Assembly: GCF_025685545.1 (NCBI RefSeq)
Contig: NZ_JAGSYC010000022.1
Coordinates: forward strand, 1 to 64,000
Reading direction: 5' to 3'
DNA: 64,000 nucleotides
Source of the DNA: Granulicella paludicola
GTDB lineage: Bacteria > Acidobacteriota > Terriglobia > Terriglobales > Acidobacteriaceae
Shown here: positions 23,471 to 32,138 of the stretch, piece by piece
Position numbering within the stretch: the stretch's first letter is position 1
How the letters are laid out: the number at the start of each line of letters is the position of its first letter
Program-made: the position numbers and the translations under genes
Notes under the pieces: generated by a model
The model's input: only the letters and a program-made list of their open reading frames with translations
What the model was told of the DNA's origin: nothing
Databases searched by the model: none

Positions 23471-25242
23471 CGCTCTTCTCCAGCCACTGGGGAAATTGGC
23501 GGAACGGTTGCTGCTTTCATCGTGAGTGCATAAGCCGTATCTGCTGCCCGATCGTCGTCTTTACTCCCAGCGAACGCAACTTTGACCTGTGAGTGCGACG
23601 GCAGAGGCAGAACTTTCAAGGCGCTTACCGAAACGCTGACCGTACCGCTGATCCGACGAAAGCGGGAGTCAACCGCTTCGGTGTTCAAAAGACGACAGAG
23701 CACCGTGAGGCTTATCTTTTGGGCAGTATCTGGGCGGGGTAAAACAAGCAAAGTGTGATTCTCGGAGACAAAGCCCTTTCCCCCAGGAACAGACGATTGG
23801 CGCACGACCGCAGCGATAAGCCGCCTTCTTTGGCGACTGTTGCTGGTTCGCTGCATGATGATGGCATCCGTTGTAACTACGGCGGGGCTGTCCTGCCCTA
23901 TTGCCGCGAAGCCAATCTTTTGCTTCTTGTCCGCATTGCCATCGACAAGAGGCTTGCAGGCTGCATTGGCTTTGATGTTGTGGGCCCAATAGAGAGGGAC
24001 TTCGCTACGTCTTGCACAGCTTCCGACGCGGTAGCGGTCTTGCTCCCTATTCCAAACAAAATAACCAGTTTTGACAACGTAGCCGTAGTCCTCCAATGAC
24101 TCGCAGGCAGAATCAAAGAAGGATTCTTGGTGCAAGGCATTCGGTAACGCCCAAATCCGCTCGGACGGCTCAGTAGGAACGTCAAGGTTGCCTAAAAGTT
24201 TCGCGGGTTCGCAGAGCTTAAGCAGTGAGCTGGTAGGAACGTGCGCTGGTCTCTTCGTCCCGTGTTTTCTCAGTGTGAGCACGCAAACGTCACAAAGAAC
24301 ATCCATGAAGAGTTCGCTGCGCTGTTCGATGGGGTCAAGGCTAATTATTGAACTTTCGCTGAGAAGGAACTTTCTAAGCGCGGAAAAATATGGCCCTCCG
24401 AGAAACGACATAGGAACGATAAGGCAGACCAGTCCTCCAGGCACAGCCCATCTGAGTGCTTGGCGCGCAAAGAGCGCGTATTGATTGACATGACCATCTG
24501 TGATGACCTCTTTGAACTCGTCCAGCAATGTGGCAGGTGCGCGAAATACTCTTCCGTATGGTGGGTTAACAATGACTGCGTCGAACACCGGTTTCGCGCG
24601 AAGCGCCAGGGTGTCTCGCTGTTTGATCGCTGGCTTAAGGCGCTTGCTCGTTCTAGCTGTCTCATTCTTGAGAACGTCTCGCAGAAGAAGTTTCGATAAG
24701 GCCGCTAAATCCGGTTCAATCTCGATACCGGCAATTGTCTTGTTGACAGCACCGACGATTTGACGAGCATTTGCGCCCGCATCCTTCTTCAGTCTAGAAA
24801 TGCTAGCGGCCAATGGAACGAGAAAAGCTGCTCCACCGGAGGCCGGGTCGAGGATTCGGTGCTGCCCCAGAACGATGCCGTTATCGGTAAGCACTTTGAG
24901 GGCATGCTTAGCCAGATGCGGTGGTGTGAAATAGGCAGAAAGCTTTCTTCTCCGATCGGTAGGCATGAGGAGTGCATAAAGGCTGGCAAGCCAATAGTGG
25001 CGCTCCTCGCTGGGCAGCGTATCAAAGAATTGACCAAGGCCTCGATCATGCGAGGTTCCATTTATGAGATCTTTGCAAATCTGGAGAGGAAGGACTCCAG
25101 ATTTCTTGGCGCTAGCTGCTAAGCGCCTTAGCGTCGGAACACGACTCGCTGTAGCGTCGCTCAACACCGCCTCGGTAGTGGTAACTCCAGATCGCACACA
25201 ACCTCTTCCGAGCGCTGATCGCTCGCACGTGCAGACGAGCAT
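23467..25242 (-). CDS. N6-adenine DNA methylase of the DISARM-like operon
   Basis: The 591-residue product has the class gamma layout: a motif X-like LSAYFTPPHLAKHAL at about 101, motif I LDPASGGAAFLVPLA at about 131, and motif IV VNPPYG at about 225. A target-recognition region with TGYFVWNREQDRYRVG follows, as in Eco57I-type enzymes. It would mark host DNA so the DrmAB machinery spares it. DISARM DrmMI enzymes are also adenine methylases but are often considerably longer. It is the first gene of the operon; the start at 25242 is the first in frame and could be a little downstream. Confidence 0.82.
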   Translation of the reverse strand: MLVCTCERSALGRGCVRSGVTTTEAVLSDATASRVPTLRRLAASAKKSGVLPLQICKDLINGTSHDRGLGQFFDTLPSEERHYWLASLYALLMPTDRRRKLSAYFTPPHLAKHALKVLTDNGIVLGQHRILDPASGGAAFLVPLAASISRLKKDAGANARQIVGAVNKTIAGIEIEPDLAALSKLLLRDVLKNETARTSKRLKPAIKQRDTLALRAKPVFDAVIVNPPYGRVFRAPATLLDEFKEVITDGHVNQYALFARQALRWAVPGGLVCLIVPMSFLGGPYFSALRKFLLSESSIISLDPIEQRSELFMDVLCDVCVLTLRKHGTKRPAHVPTSSLLKLCEPAKLLGNLDVPTEPSERIWALPNALHQESFFDSACESLEDYGYVVKTGYFVWNREQDRYRVGSCARRSEVPLYWAHNIKANAACKPLVDGNADKKQKIGFAAIGQDSPAVVTTDAIIMQRTSNSRQRRRLIAAVVRQSSVPGGKGFVSENHTLLVLPRPDTAQKISLTVLCRLLNTEAVDSRFRRISGTVSVSVSALKVLPLPSHSQVKVAFAGSKDDDRAADTAYALTMKAATVPPISPVAGEER

Positions 25243-25431
25243 GTTCGGAAGATGGCTGGATCCGTTCGCTCACTCTCGACTAGTTTACCGAGGCTAAAGC
25301 ACCATAGGCGGTTTGCGCCAGCAAATGTGGTCGATGGTTTATACGTGCAACATTTTCAAATACATAATCTGCGACCCTTCAAGTCCTATGAGCGTCAGGG
25401 CTCAGATCCGTGGACAGTCAATGGGCGAGCC

Positions 25432-25453
25432 GCACCACAACATCTTGTGGTGT
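25432..25453. promoter_or_regulatory. inverted repeat upstream of the Y-family polymerase gene
   Basis: ACCACAA, a CATC spacer, then TTGTGGT form a perfect 7-bp inverted repeat at 25434-25451, with partly matching flanks. It lies 60-80 bases before the polymerase start and about 190 bases before the methylase start on the other strand, in the divergent intergenic region. That position suits an operator, possibly for damage or silencing control. No regulator is known. Confidence 0.45.
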
Positions 25454-25511
25454 GGCGGGAGTAGGGCCGTGTGAATTTATGTTCGCTTTATATTCGCCTA
25501 AACTCTTCATC

Positions 25512-26159
25512 ATGGCAGGCACCGTGAATTGGCTGATCGTGGATCTCAACTCCTACTTCGCTTCGGTGGAGCAAGAGCTGGTGCCGGAACTGCGCGGCCA
25601 GGCGATTGTCATTGTGCCAATCGAAACGGACAACGCGTGCTGCATCGCTGCCAGCTATCAGGCAAAGGCGTATGGCATCAAGACCGGCTTCAACCTCCCC
25701 GATGCCAAGATCGCGTGTCCTCATCTCTTTGTTGTACAAGCCCGCCCACGATTGTATGTCGAGTATCACCACAAGATCATTGAAGCGATTGAGCGGTGCG
25801 TCCCCGTGCAGTCGGTGATGAGTTGCGATGAGTTTGCCTGTCAGCTCATCGGCAAGGAACGCAATCTGGTGCGGGCTACGGAGATTGCATACGCCATCAA
25901 GCGAGAGATACGCACGGTAGGCACAACTCTTCGGTGCTCCATCGGACTTGCACCAAATCGGCTTCTGGCGAAGATCGCCGGAGATATGCAGAAGCCGGAC
26001 GGTCTGATGATCTTCGAGCAGCGCACCCGCATACCATTCGGGCCGCCCCCGCCGTTGGAAGAGTTTGACGATCCAGCCGACAACGAGCGTGCTATCCGTG
26101 CCAGGGTACGCAGAGCCGAAGGACGTCGCGAGCAGTACCGGAAACCTAAGAGGGCGTGA
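25512..26159 (+). CDS. truncated Y-family DNA polymerase (DinB-like)
   Basis: The first 160 residues are a Y-family palm: WLIVDLNSYFASVEQEL with the first catalytic Asp, CCIAASYQAKAYGIKTG, then MSCDEFACQL with the second acidic pair, and RCSIGLAPNRLLAKIAGDMQ. After KPDGLMIF the thumb and little-finger domains are missing and an unrelated basic tail follows (RAIRARVRRAEGRREQYR). Normal length is 350-420 residues; this has 215. Catalytic acids are kept, but DNA binding should be impaired. Start at 25512 fits the family N terminus. It may be a deletion product or a specialised mobile-element variant. Confidence 0.75.
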   Translation: MAGTVNWLIVDLNSYFASVEQELVPELRGQAIVIVPIETDNACCIAASYQAKAYGIKTGFNLPDAKIACPHLFVVQARPRLYVEYHHKIIEAIERCVPVQSVMSCDEFACQLIGKERNLVRATEIAYAIKREIRTVGTTLRCSIGLAPNRLLAKIAGDMQKPDGLMIFEQRTRIPFGPPPPLEEFDDPADNERAIRARVRRAEGRREQYRKPKRA

Positions 26160-26196
26160 CCATCATGAGCCGTGTCTACATGAAATTCGAGCGTGT

Positions 26197-26418
26197 GTGG
26201 GCATATGGCGCGTCAGTTTCACGCCACTGGGTAGCAGCGATCGGCTACGGGATCTGACCTTTTCAGACGGTCGAAAGACTCAAGAACTCGCCGGGCGGGC
26301 GGGAGCGTTGCGGGACCTCGCGTCGAAACAAGGGCTCGAAGTTGCGTTGCGGAATGGCCTTCGCGGAATTGAGCTGAAGCTCACGCCAGAGCAGTTTGAG
26401 CGGCTAAAGACCCGGTAA
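26197..26418 (+). CDS. small hypothetical protein
   Basis: The 73-residue product begins at a GTG and reads as a compact alpha/beta protein (WRVSFTPLGSSDRLRDLTFS, then IELKLTPEQFERLKTR). It lies 37 bases after the truncated polymerase and could be cotranscribed. An ATG at 26165 in another frame gives only 30 codons. No family is recognised by eye; the start is uncertain. Confidence 0.45.
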   Translation: MGIWRVSFTPLGSSDRLRDLTFSDGRKTQELAGRAGALRDLASKQGLEVALRNGLRGIELKLTPEQFERLKTR

Positions 26419-26447
26419 AGGGTCATCATTTCTGGAAAGGCACTACG

Positions 26448-29219
26448 CTATAACGCAAGCCCAAGACCATTGCTTGCGACGGTCGTCTGATTCTTTTCGA
26501 GTGTAAGAATGAGCGCGGGTTTGAGGGCGCTCCCAACTTCAACAGCGGACGCTTTGCTCACATCTCGGCTAAGGGATTCGGCGAGTGTGGTCGCATTATT
26601 CGTAAAGATTTGAGCGTCGAACGAAGCCCGTGAAACCGAAACATACGCAAAACGGCTGTTGATGAGTTCTGGGTGAACTTGCGTATCCATGTTCACGAGG
26701 ACCCGCTCCGATGTAAGCCCCTGAGAGCTATGGGAGGTAACGGCATACCCATGGTCGAAATGTCTCATCTCGTGTGGATCGAAGGTGATCGTTTTCTTGA
26801 CGCCGTCCATGCTCACCGTGATGCGTCCGTCGTCCCCAAACCGCAGAATGGTGCCGAGATCGCGGTTCGCAACACCAAGCTCGCGATTCGGTGCGGTCAG
26901 TTGTATCCGGTCTCCGATAGCAAAATCACGTTCGATTTCTCGGTAGGCAGAGATTCCACGTAGCCGCGCAGGATCGTAGGTGGCGAGTTCGCCGTCGGGC
27001 TTCCGAACCGTTACGAGATTGTCTTTGGGAACTGTTGCCACAACCTGCGCGTAACTGCCAGCCTCGATGCCGTTCTCTCTACTCCCTCGGGTGTAATGAA
27101 GAACATCGCCGGGTTCGTACCGTGCTGCCCAAGCCCGATCCGCACCCGTCATGTCCGAGCGTGGAGTGAGCACGCGGATCGAGCGATCTTCCTTATCCAG
27201 CAATCCAACCTCCTGCAACTCACGACGAACCTCTTGATTCAAGGCTCGTCGCGAGGCGTTGTCCGGCGACACGATGATGGTGTTCTCAGGATGGGCGGCA
27301 TAGGACTTCGCGATGGCCGAGATTCGTTGTTCTGCCTCGGCGATTTCGGTGACGCGCCCCTGCTGTTGCAGCATCCGAACGCCCACCTCAGTTTCGTTTT
27401 TCGAGAGATGTTCGACTGCCTTCAGAAGCTCGGGGTCTTGTTGACGAACGATGTGGTCTAGTAGAGCACTCCGCATTCCTGATTCTTGCAGCTGCTCGAA
27501 CGGTTTTCCGGCATCCACGCCTTGGTGCTGCCGGACGTCGCCGATCAGAAGAACCTTGTCGTCGGTGCCGATTTTTCTCAGAAAATCGCGCATCTGCTCC
27601 GTCGAAGCGAGCGACGATTCATCGACCATATAAAGATGCTTTTGCGAAGGGTCATTCGTATTTCGAGGCCGGGCGATGAAGCCCTGTAAAGTGTCGGCGG
27701 TTATGCCTGCTTCTCTAAGCTGGTGCGCCGCGCGGGAGGTAGGCGCAAAACCCTCCACAGAGTACCCATTCTGTTCTGCGCCCTGACGTATAACGGCCAG
27801 GGTGCTGGTCTTCCCGCTACCCGCGCTTCCCTGCAAACCCTGGACTTGATCGCGGGAGGTGAGTATCTGTTCGATCGCTTTCCGCTGGGTGTCATTCAAT
27901 CGCTGGTGAGCATCCGTGAGAGGAATCGCATCCTGAATCGACATGAGCTGGGGCGCTTGTCCTTGACCCTCCCGAACGGAGCGGAGAATCTCTTTCTCCG
28001 CCTGAATGGTTCCTTCCGTTGTGAAGTGCCGGCCTGTCGAATGCTTGCTCCCATTCACTTCGCGGAACTCGCCAGAGGCAACGCGGGTTTCGAAATTGGC
28101 GCGAACTTCCGGGTAGGTCATTTCACCCATGCCGCGACGCATGGCGTCTACGAAGATAGCTCGCTCGTCTAGCACTGCCTCACGCTCGAAGCCTTTGTCA
28201 CGGGCGAAGGTCAGCGCTGAGCTAGCCTGCTGGGTTCGTTGTTCAAGTGAACTTTGATGGGCTTTACTTTTCCGTCTTGATTGCGCTTCCGCGACGACGG
28301 TTTCCGCCTGGTTCCCATATTCGGCGGCGATCTGGCGATGTGCCGCAACGACCTCAGCAGGTGACAGTATCTGCTTTCCATCGCGTGTGTTGTGTGCCGC
28401 AATCTGAGCGGCTTCCGGGCCTGAATAGCCGCTGCGTGCGACGGCCTCCACGATCTGCTGCCGCCGCGGGCTGGAGGCATCAAGATACTCCTGTGAATAG
28501 CCTTTTATGTCGGGCGCGCCGCTCCGCCCTGGCTCGATCTCATACCCCAGCGAACGGAGTTGATAGGTCAGATGGGATTGGTAGACGGCAGTTGCGAACT
28601 GCTGGGTTTCGAACAGACTGCGCGGTTGCAGCGCGCGCATGGTTCCATCCTCGCGCTCTGTCATATTGAAGATCACCGAATGGGTGTGAAGCTGCGGCGC
28701 GGCATATCCGTCGACCGGGCGAGCGGTGTCATGCTCAAAAGTGGCGGCAACGAATCGCCCGGTGGATTCGGGGGCATGGTTGCCGCCGATGCGGGCCTGC
28801 GTATAGTGCTCCAGTTCGCTAAGAGCGAAGGCAACGGCCCTACGGTGTGCCTCGCGAACCTCGTCATCGCCGCCCACGAGAGCTGTCAGAGAAACAGATT
28901 TCGGCGCAGAGAAGGTAGCGTCCCAACCGGCACGATGCTCGACGGGCGTAACGGTCCGCCCGTCGTCCGTCTTGTATTCATGGGCGACACGATGCTGCAC
29001 GAGCTGTTCGCCGGTCGCAGGATGTTGGCCTTCGGCCAAGCGGGAAAACTCCAAGGCACCCACCCCGCCAGAGAGGCCAAACTCCTCGGCTAGCTTGCCA
29101 CGCCATTCCCCTTGGATGGTGTCTCCCTGCTTCCAATAATTCTGCTCTGCGGCGGTGAACTCTTTGGCGTGATAAGTCTGAGCCTGAGTAGAAGAAAGCG
29201 GTTTAGATATCGTCAGCAT
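26448..29219 (-). CDS. MOB-F conjugative relaxase (TrwC/TraI type)
   Basis: A 923-residue relaxase-helicase. The N-terminal TrwC domain has a candidate catalytic Tyr near residue 17, a second Tyr near 28, and the metal-binding HUH-type motif APQLHTHSVIFNMT at about 174. The C-terminal SF1 helicase has Walker A GLQGSAGSGKTSTL at about 466 and a DExx-like MVDESSLAS. It nicks oriT, stays covalently bound to the strand and unwinds the element for transfer. It is the last gene of a set with the coupling protein (nine bases upstream) and a small relaxosome protein. Length is typical. Confidence 0.93.
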   Translation of the reverse strand: MLTISKPLSSTQAQTYHAKEFTAAEQNYWKQGDTIQGEWRGKLAEEFGLSGGVGALEFSRLAEGQHPATGEQLVQHRVAHEYKTDDGRTVTPVEHRAGWDATFSAPKSVSLTALVGGDDEVREAHRRAVAFALSELEHYTQARIGGNHAPESTGRFVAATFEHDTARPVDGYAAPQLHTHSVIFNMTEREDGTMRALQPRSLFETQQFATAVYQSHLTYQLRSLGYEIEPGRSGAPDIKGYSQEYLDASSPRRQQIVEAVARSGYSGPEAAQIAAHNTRDGKQILSPAEVVAAHRQIAAEYGNQAETVVAEAQSRRKSKAHQSSLEQRTQQASSALTFARDKGFEREAVLDERAIFVDAMRRGMGEMTYPEVRANFETRVASGEFREVNGSKHSTGRHFTTEGTIQAEKEILRSVREGQGQAPQLMSIQDAIPLTDAHQRLNDTQRKAIEQILTSRDQVQGLQGSAGSGKTSTLAVIRQGAEQNGYSVEGFAPTSRAAHQLREAGITADTLQGFIARPRNTNDPSQKHLYMVDESSLASTEQMRDFLRKIGTDDKVLLIGDVRQHQGVDAGKPFEQLQESGMRSALLDHIVRQQDPELLKAVEHLSKNETEVGVRMLQQQGRVTEIAEAEQRISAIAKSYAAHPENTIIVSPDNASRRALNQEVRRELQEVGLLDKEDRSIRVLTPRSDMTGADRAWAARYEPGDVLHYTRGSRENGIEAGSYAQVVATVPKDNLVTVRKPDGELATYDPARLRGISAYREIERDFAIGDRIQLTAPNRELGVANRDLGTILRFGDDGRITVSMDGVKKTITFDPHEMRHFDHGYAVTSHSSQGLTSERVLVNMDTQVHPELINSRFAYVSVSRASFDAQIFTNNATTLAESLSRDVSKASAVEVGSALKPALILTLEKNQTTVASNGLGLAL

Positions 29220-29228
29220 GGCGTCCTC

Positions 29229-31223
29229 TTATCCGCGTGTGATGAGGTTCTGAACATCGTCATCGGGAGTCAACGTAAACTCCGGCTCGATCTCCTCGAC
29301 CTCGGAGATTCCGTCAGAGGTTCTGGGCGAGGACGGTTCCGGCTCTTGCTTCAATTCAACCGGAACAGGATCGACACTGCCTGTCCGTTTGGGCTGGTAC
29401 GGCAACTTGTCGTCGGGGCGCTCGCGAGCCTCGAATCCATTCGCCACGACGGGCATGTCGAAGTACGGAAAGGAGAAGCGCGTGACATAGTTCTGGTACT
29501 TCATGAAGGCGTGCAGGTCTGCAAGGCCGGAGATTTCAGACTCCAAGACAAGCGGTTCCACCTGACGGTCAAGTTGGAAGTTCCGTCCTGCGCGGGTGCC
29601 ATCGAAGTGTGTCTCGCGCAGTCGCTCTACCTCTACTTTGCCGATGAATTCGCTCACCCACTGACCGGCCTTGGGCTCCTTCGTTGTGAGCCAAACACTG
29701 GTTGCTGGTTGGGACAGCATGACCTCCGCCATGTGGCCGTACAGGTATTCGAGCTGAGCCTTTCCTTGGAAGCCCAGCACCACAGGATTGCGGCTCTTTC
29801 GGGCTTCTGTGATGGCCGTGTGAAGCTGGGGCAACTTCTGCAGGCTCGCCAACTCGTCGATGACAAACCACACACGGCGCTGTGCCTCTTTGGGCTCGTT
29901 CAGGAGACGCAATACCAGCCAATCAATCCATAAGCTCTGAAGGGGACGAAGAGCTTCTCGCTCTGCTGGAAGAGACGTGAGAAATATCCATCCCTGCCGC
30001 TTCTCGGCCCACTCGGTGGCCGTCCACGATCCATTTCCTTCGCTCGACTTTGGCAAGAGGCGCAGGCTATCTGCGACCAGACCGAGAGACGCCAGCACAC
30101 CTGCTCTTTGTTGATGTGCGCGAGAGTCAATGAGGTGGGCGTGCTCGGTTCCTTTGAGCCTGCGGTCGATCTCCTCCGGGTTTGACATCCAGTCGATCAA
30201 CTCCTCCGGCGTCGGGCCGTAGGCCATGAGGAAGGCAAAAATCTTCTGCGGCGATTCGATGAAGAACTCGCCCTTTTTGTCCTGCGGTGGCTGGAATAAG
30301 GAAGCCGCAAGAGCCTTTGCTTCAGACCGGCTACGCAGTTCGTCAGCTGGCCCCCAATAGGGGCAGCGCTTGTCGAGCGGATTCAAAATGACATCGCCAC
30401 GCGAAGGGTTATAGAAGCGCTTTACGAACTCACGGGCGGGGTCATACACGATGGCTGCATCGCCCCGACTTTGGACTTGGCGGAGCACCTGAAACATCAG
30501 CGCGGACTTGCCAGCGCCGGTGTCCCCGATGATCTGCATATGCTGTGCCTCGGCACGCATGGGGATGCGGAGCATAGGCGTCATATCGTTCGTCTTGAAA
30601 CCGACTCCATCACCCTTCACAGTCTTGTTGAACTGCTGCGGCGTTAGCATCTCTGGGCCCTTGAGGCGGCGCCCATACTTCAACTGTTTCTGTCGCTGAA
30701 CATCCTTGAAACATGCGATCGGCAATAGGACCAGGAACAGAACTCCGCCGCCAAGAACGGGGGGCTCGAAGAATGCGAAGAGCGTCATCCCTTCGAAGAC
30801 GACACCCTTCAGATAAAGGCTGAACCGGGCATCCACGTAGCTCCTTGCGGGTGCCCGAAACAGGAGCGAACAGCTGCGATCGCGAGCGTCTGCGGACAGA
30901 GCGAGCGGTATGAGCTGGCCGCCCGAGTCCTCAGTCTTGCCGAGAACTACGTCATCGTTCATGGCGGGGCGCGGAGTGCTTCGCGCGCCACCCACGAAGA
31001 GCAGACGATAGGTGCTTTTGTGGCTCTTCATGACAGAGCCGAAAGCTGAGGACCGCTCGTAGGCGGATAGGCAATACCGTTGCAAGGGCGTCGCCAGATG
31101 GATGCGAACACAGACAGCGATGAAGGTCAGAAATGCGACACCAAAGGCTACTGCATATGTGAAGATCGGCATGTGGCGCGGCCAAATGACGGTCTCTTTT
31201 CGACCCCAAACAGTCTTTGCCAT
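29229..31223 (-). CDS. type IV coupling protein (TraD/VirD4 type)
   Basis: A 664-residue membrane ATPase. Two N-terminal hydrophobic segments (FTYAVAFGVAFLTFIAVCVR at about 21-40, VLFLVLLPIACF near 160) anchor it; Walker A is GDTGAGKSALMFQV near 236 and Walker B WFVIDELASL near 457. It links the relaxase-DNA complex to the secretion channel and pumps DNA. Immediate adjacency to the MOB-F relaxase matches TrwB/TraD pairs. It starts two bases after the stop of the small upstream gene, so all three form one operon. Confidence 0.9.
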   Translation of the reverse strand: MAKTVWGRKETVIWPRHMPIFTYAVAFGVAFLTFIAVCVRIHLATPLQRYCLSAYERSSAFGSVMKSHKSTYRLLFVGGARSTPRPAMNDDVVLGKTEDSGGQLIPLALSADARDRSCSLLFRAPARSYVDARFSLYLKGVVFEGMTLFAFFEPPVLGGGVLFLVLLPIACFKDVQRQKQLKYGRRLKGPEMLTPQQFNKTVKGDGVGFKTNDMTPMLRIPMRAEAQHMQIIGDTGAGKSALMFQVLRQVQSRGDAAIVYDPAREFVKRFYNPSRGDVILNPLDKRCPYWGPADELRSRSEAKALAASLFQPPQDKKGEFFIESPQKIFAFLMAYGPTPEELIDWMSNPEEIDRRLKGTEHAHLIDSRAHQQRAGVLASLGLVADSLRLLPKSSEGNGSWTATEWAEKRQGWIFLTSLPAEREALRPLQSLWIDWLVLRLLNEPKEAQRRVWFVIDELASLQKLPQLHTAITEARKSRNPVVLGFQGKAQLEYLYGHMAEVMLSQPATSVWLTTKEPKAGQWVSEFIGKVEVERLRETHFDGTRAGRNFQLDRQVEPLVLESEISGLADLHAFMKYQNYVTRFSFPYFDMPVVANGFEARERPDDKLPYQPKRTGSVDPVPVELKQEPEPSSPRTSDGISEVEEIEPEFTLTPDDDVQNLITRG

Positions 31224-31225
31224 AA

Positions 31226-31600
31226 TTACCTCCTCCTTTCTGCGATGAGCTTGGTAGCAAGGTCGTACTTGGTCGCCCCAATCTCATTCACCAACTTGTC
31301 GAACGCCTCGGCGGTCATTCGTTGTCCGGTTCCGAGTGAACGAAGAACGTTGACTAGGAGAAGCCGTACCCCGACGATCTCTGACAGAGCAATTAGCTCT
31401 GTATCGTTCGCTCCGCTACGGAGGCTGCGGAGAGTAAGGTCGCGAAGCCACTCCCCGGTTGTCTTGCCATCGGCAGCCGACGCGTTCTCGACCGTCCGAT
31501 ATTCCGTCTCCGTGAGCTTGGTGCTGAGCGTCTGATTACGACTCTCGCGACCCCGGAGCGAACCCCTTTTCACTGGCCGTTCGGTATCTAAAGTAGGCAT
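31226..31600 (-). CDS. MobC-like relaxosome accessory protein
   Basis: The 124-residue product has an N-terminal beta strand and helices of ribbon-helix-helix character (TLSTKLTETEYRTVENASAA) and a leucine-rich second half. Proteins of this shape bind near oriT and assist the relaxase. It opens the coupling-protein/relaxase operon and is preceded by three 18-bp inverted repeats that it may bind, also for autorepression. Assignment rests on shape and position rather than a firm family match. Confidence 0.6.
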   Translation of the reverse strand: MPTLDTERPVKRGSLRGRESRNQTLSTKLTETEYRTVENASAADGKTTGEWLRDLTLRSLRSGANDTELIALSEIVGVRLLLVNVLRSLGTGQRMTAEAFDKLVNEIGATKYDLATKLIAERRR

Positions 31601-31629
31601 CGTTCTTGCTCTCCATCTCCGAAAGCTCA

Positions 31630-31715
31630 GGGAGCTAATAGGCTCCCGGCATTCTGTTATGTTCTGGTGTTTCAGTGGGAACCCATTAGCTCCCGCAGGG
31701 AGCTAAACAGCTCCC
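31630..31715. promoter_or_regulatory. three 18-bp inverted repeats, candidate oriT or operator array
   Basis: Copies at 31630-31647 (GGGAGCTAATAGGCTCCC), 31677-31694 (GGGAACCCATTAGCTCCC) and 31698-31715 (GGGAGCTAAACAGCTCCC). The first and third are near-perfect palindromes; the middle one is degenerate. Centres are 47 and 21 bases apart. The array begins 30 bases before the MobC-like gene start on the minus strand. Position next to relaxosome genes suggests binding sites of the accessory protein, in or beside oriT. Confidence 0.7.
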
Positions 31716-31789
31716 TATCAGGGGTGGAGTGTCAATCTTCTTCCGGTGCGCAGCACCGTGACTGCTTTGGCTCTGATTCATACGGAGGC

Positions 31790-32116
31790 TCATACCTTCG
31801 AACCTGCCGCAACAGCACTGCTGGGTGCCACCGATGATGTCTCCGTAGCGGGCTTCTTTGCGGCTACTTCCCCTCCCTCAATCGCTGGCGCTTTGCGGAT
31901 ACGAAGCGTGGATGAAACCTTTCGCGCTTCGGGCGACTTCAGGAACTCCTGGAAGTCGCGGTCTTTGGTGAATACATACGCAAGCGCCTGCTCGACGACA
32001 TCGTCGGCGGAAGCACGGATGAAAGAGGCATATTGATCCACCTGCGTCGCGGTGGTTTCAGTGAGTCGAATGGAAGCGCTGATCTGTCGTGTTTGTATTA
32101 CTTCCAGTAATGGCAT
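31790..32116 (-). CDS. small ribbon-helix-helix-like protein
   Basis: A 108-residue product starting MPLLEVIQTRQISASIRLTE, an RHH-like strand and helix, followed by a helical centre (ASADDVVEQALAYVFTKDRD) and a low-complexity Ala/Ser-rich tail. AAGGAG just before the ATG at 32116 decides the start over one ten codons upstream. It follows the primase gene by 22 bases. Likely a DNA-binding partner in plasmid-type replication or transfer control; that is inferred from the fold pattern and place. Confidence 0.55.
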   Translation of the reverse strand: MPLLEVIQTRQISASIRLTETTATQVDQYASFIRASADDVVEQALAYVFTKDRDFQEFLKSPEARKVSSTLRIRKAPAIEGGEVAAKKPATETSSVAPSSAVAAGSKV

Positions 32117-32138
32117 TGGGGTTCTCCTTCGGGGATGG

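Noticed and set aside
25432-25453. LexA box of the polymerase gene
   Set aside because: The inverted repeat does not resemble the LexA boxes I know, so it is reported only as an unassigned operator candidate.
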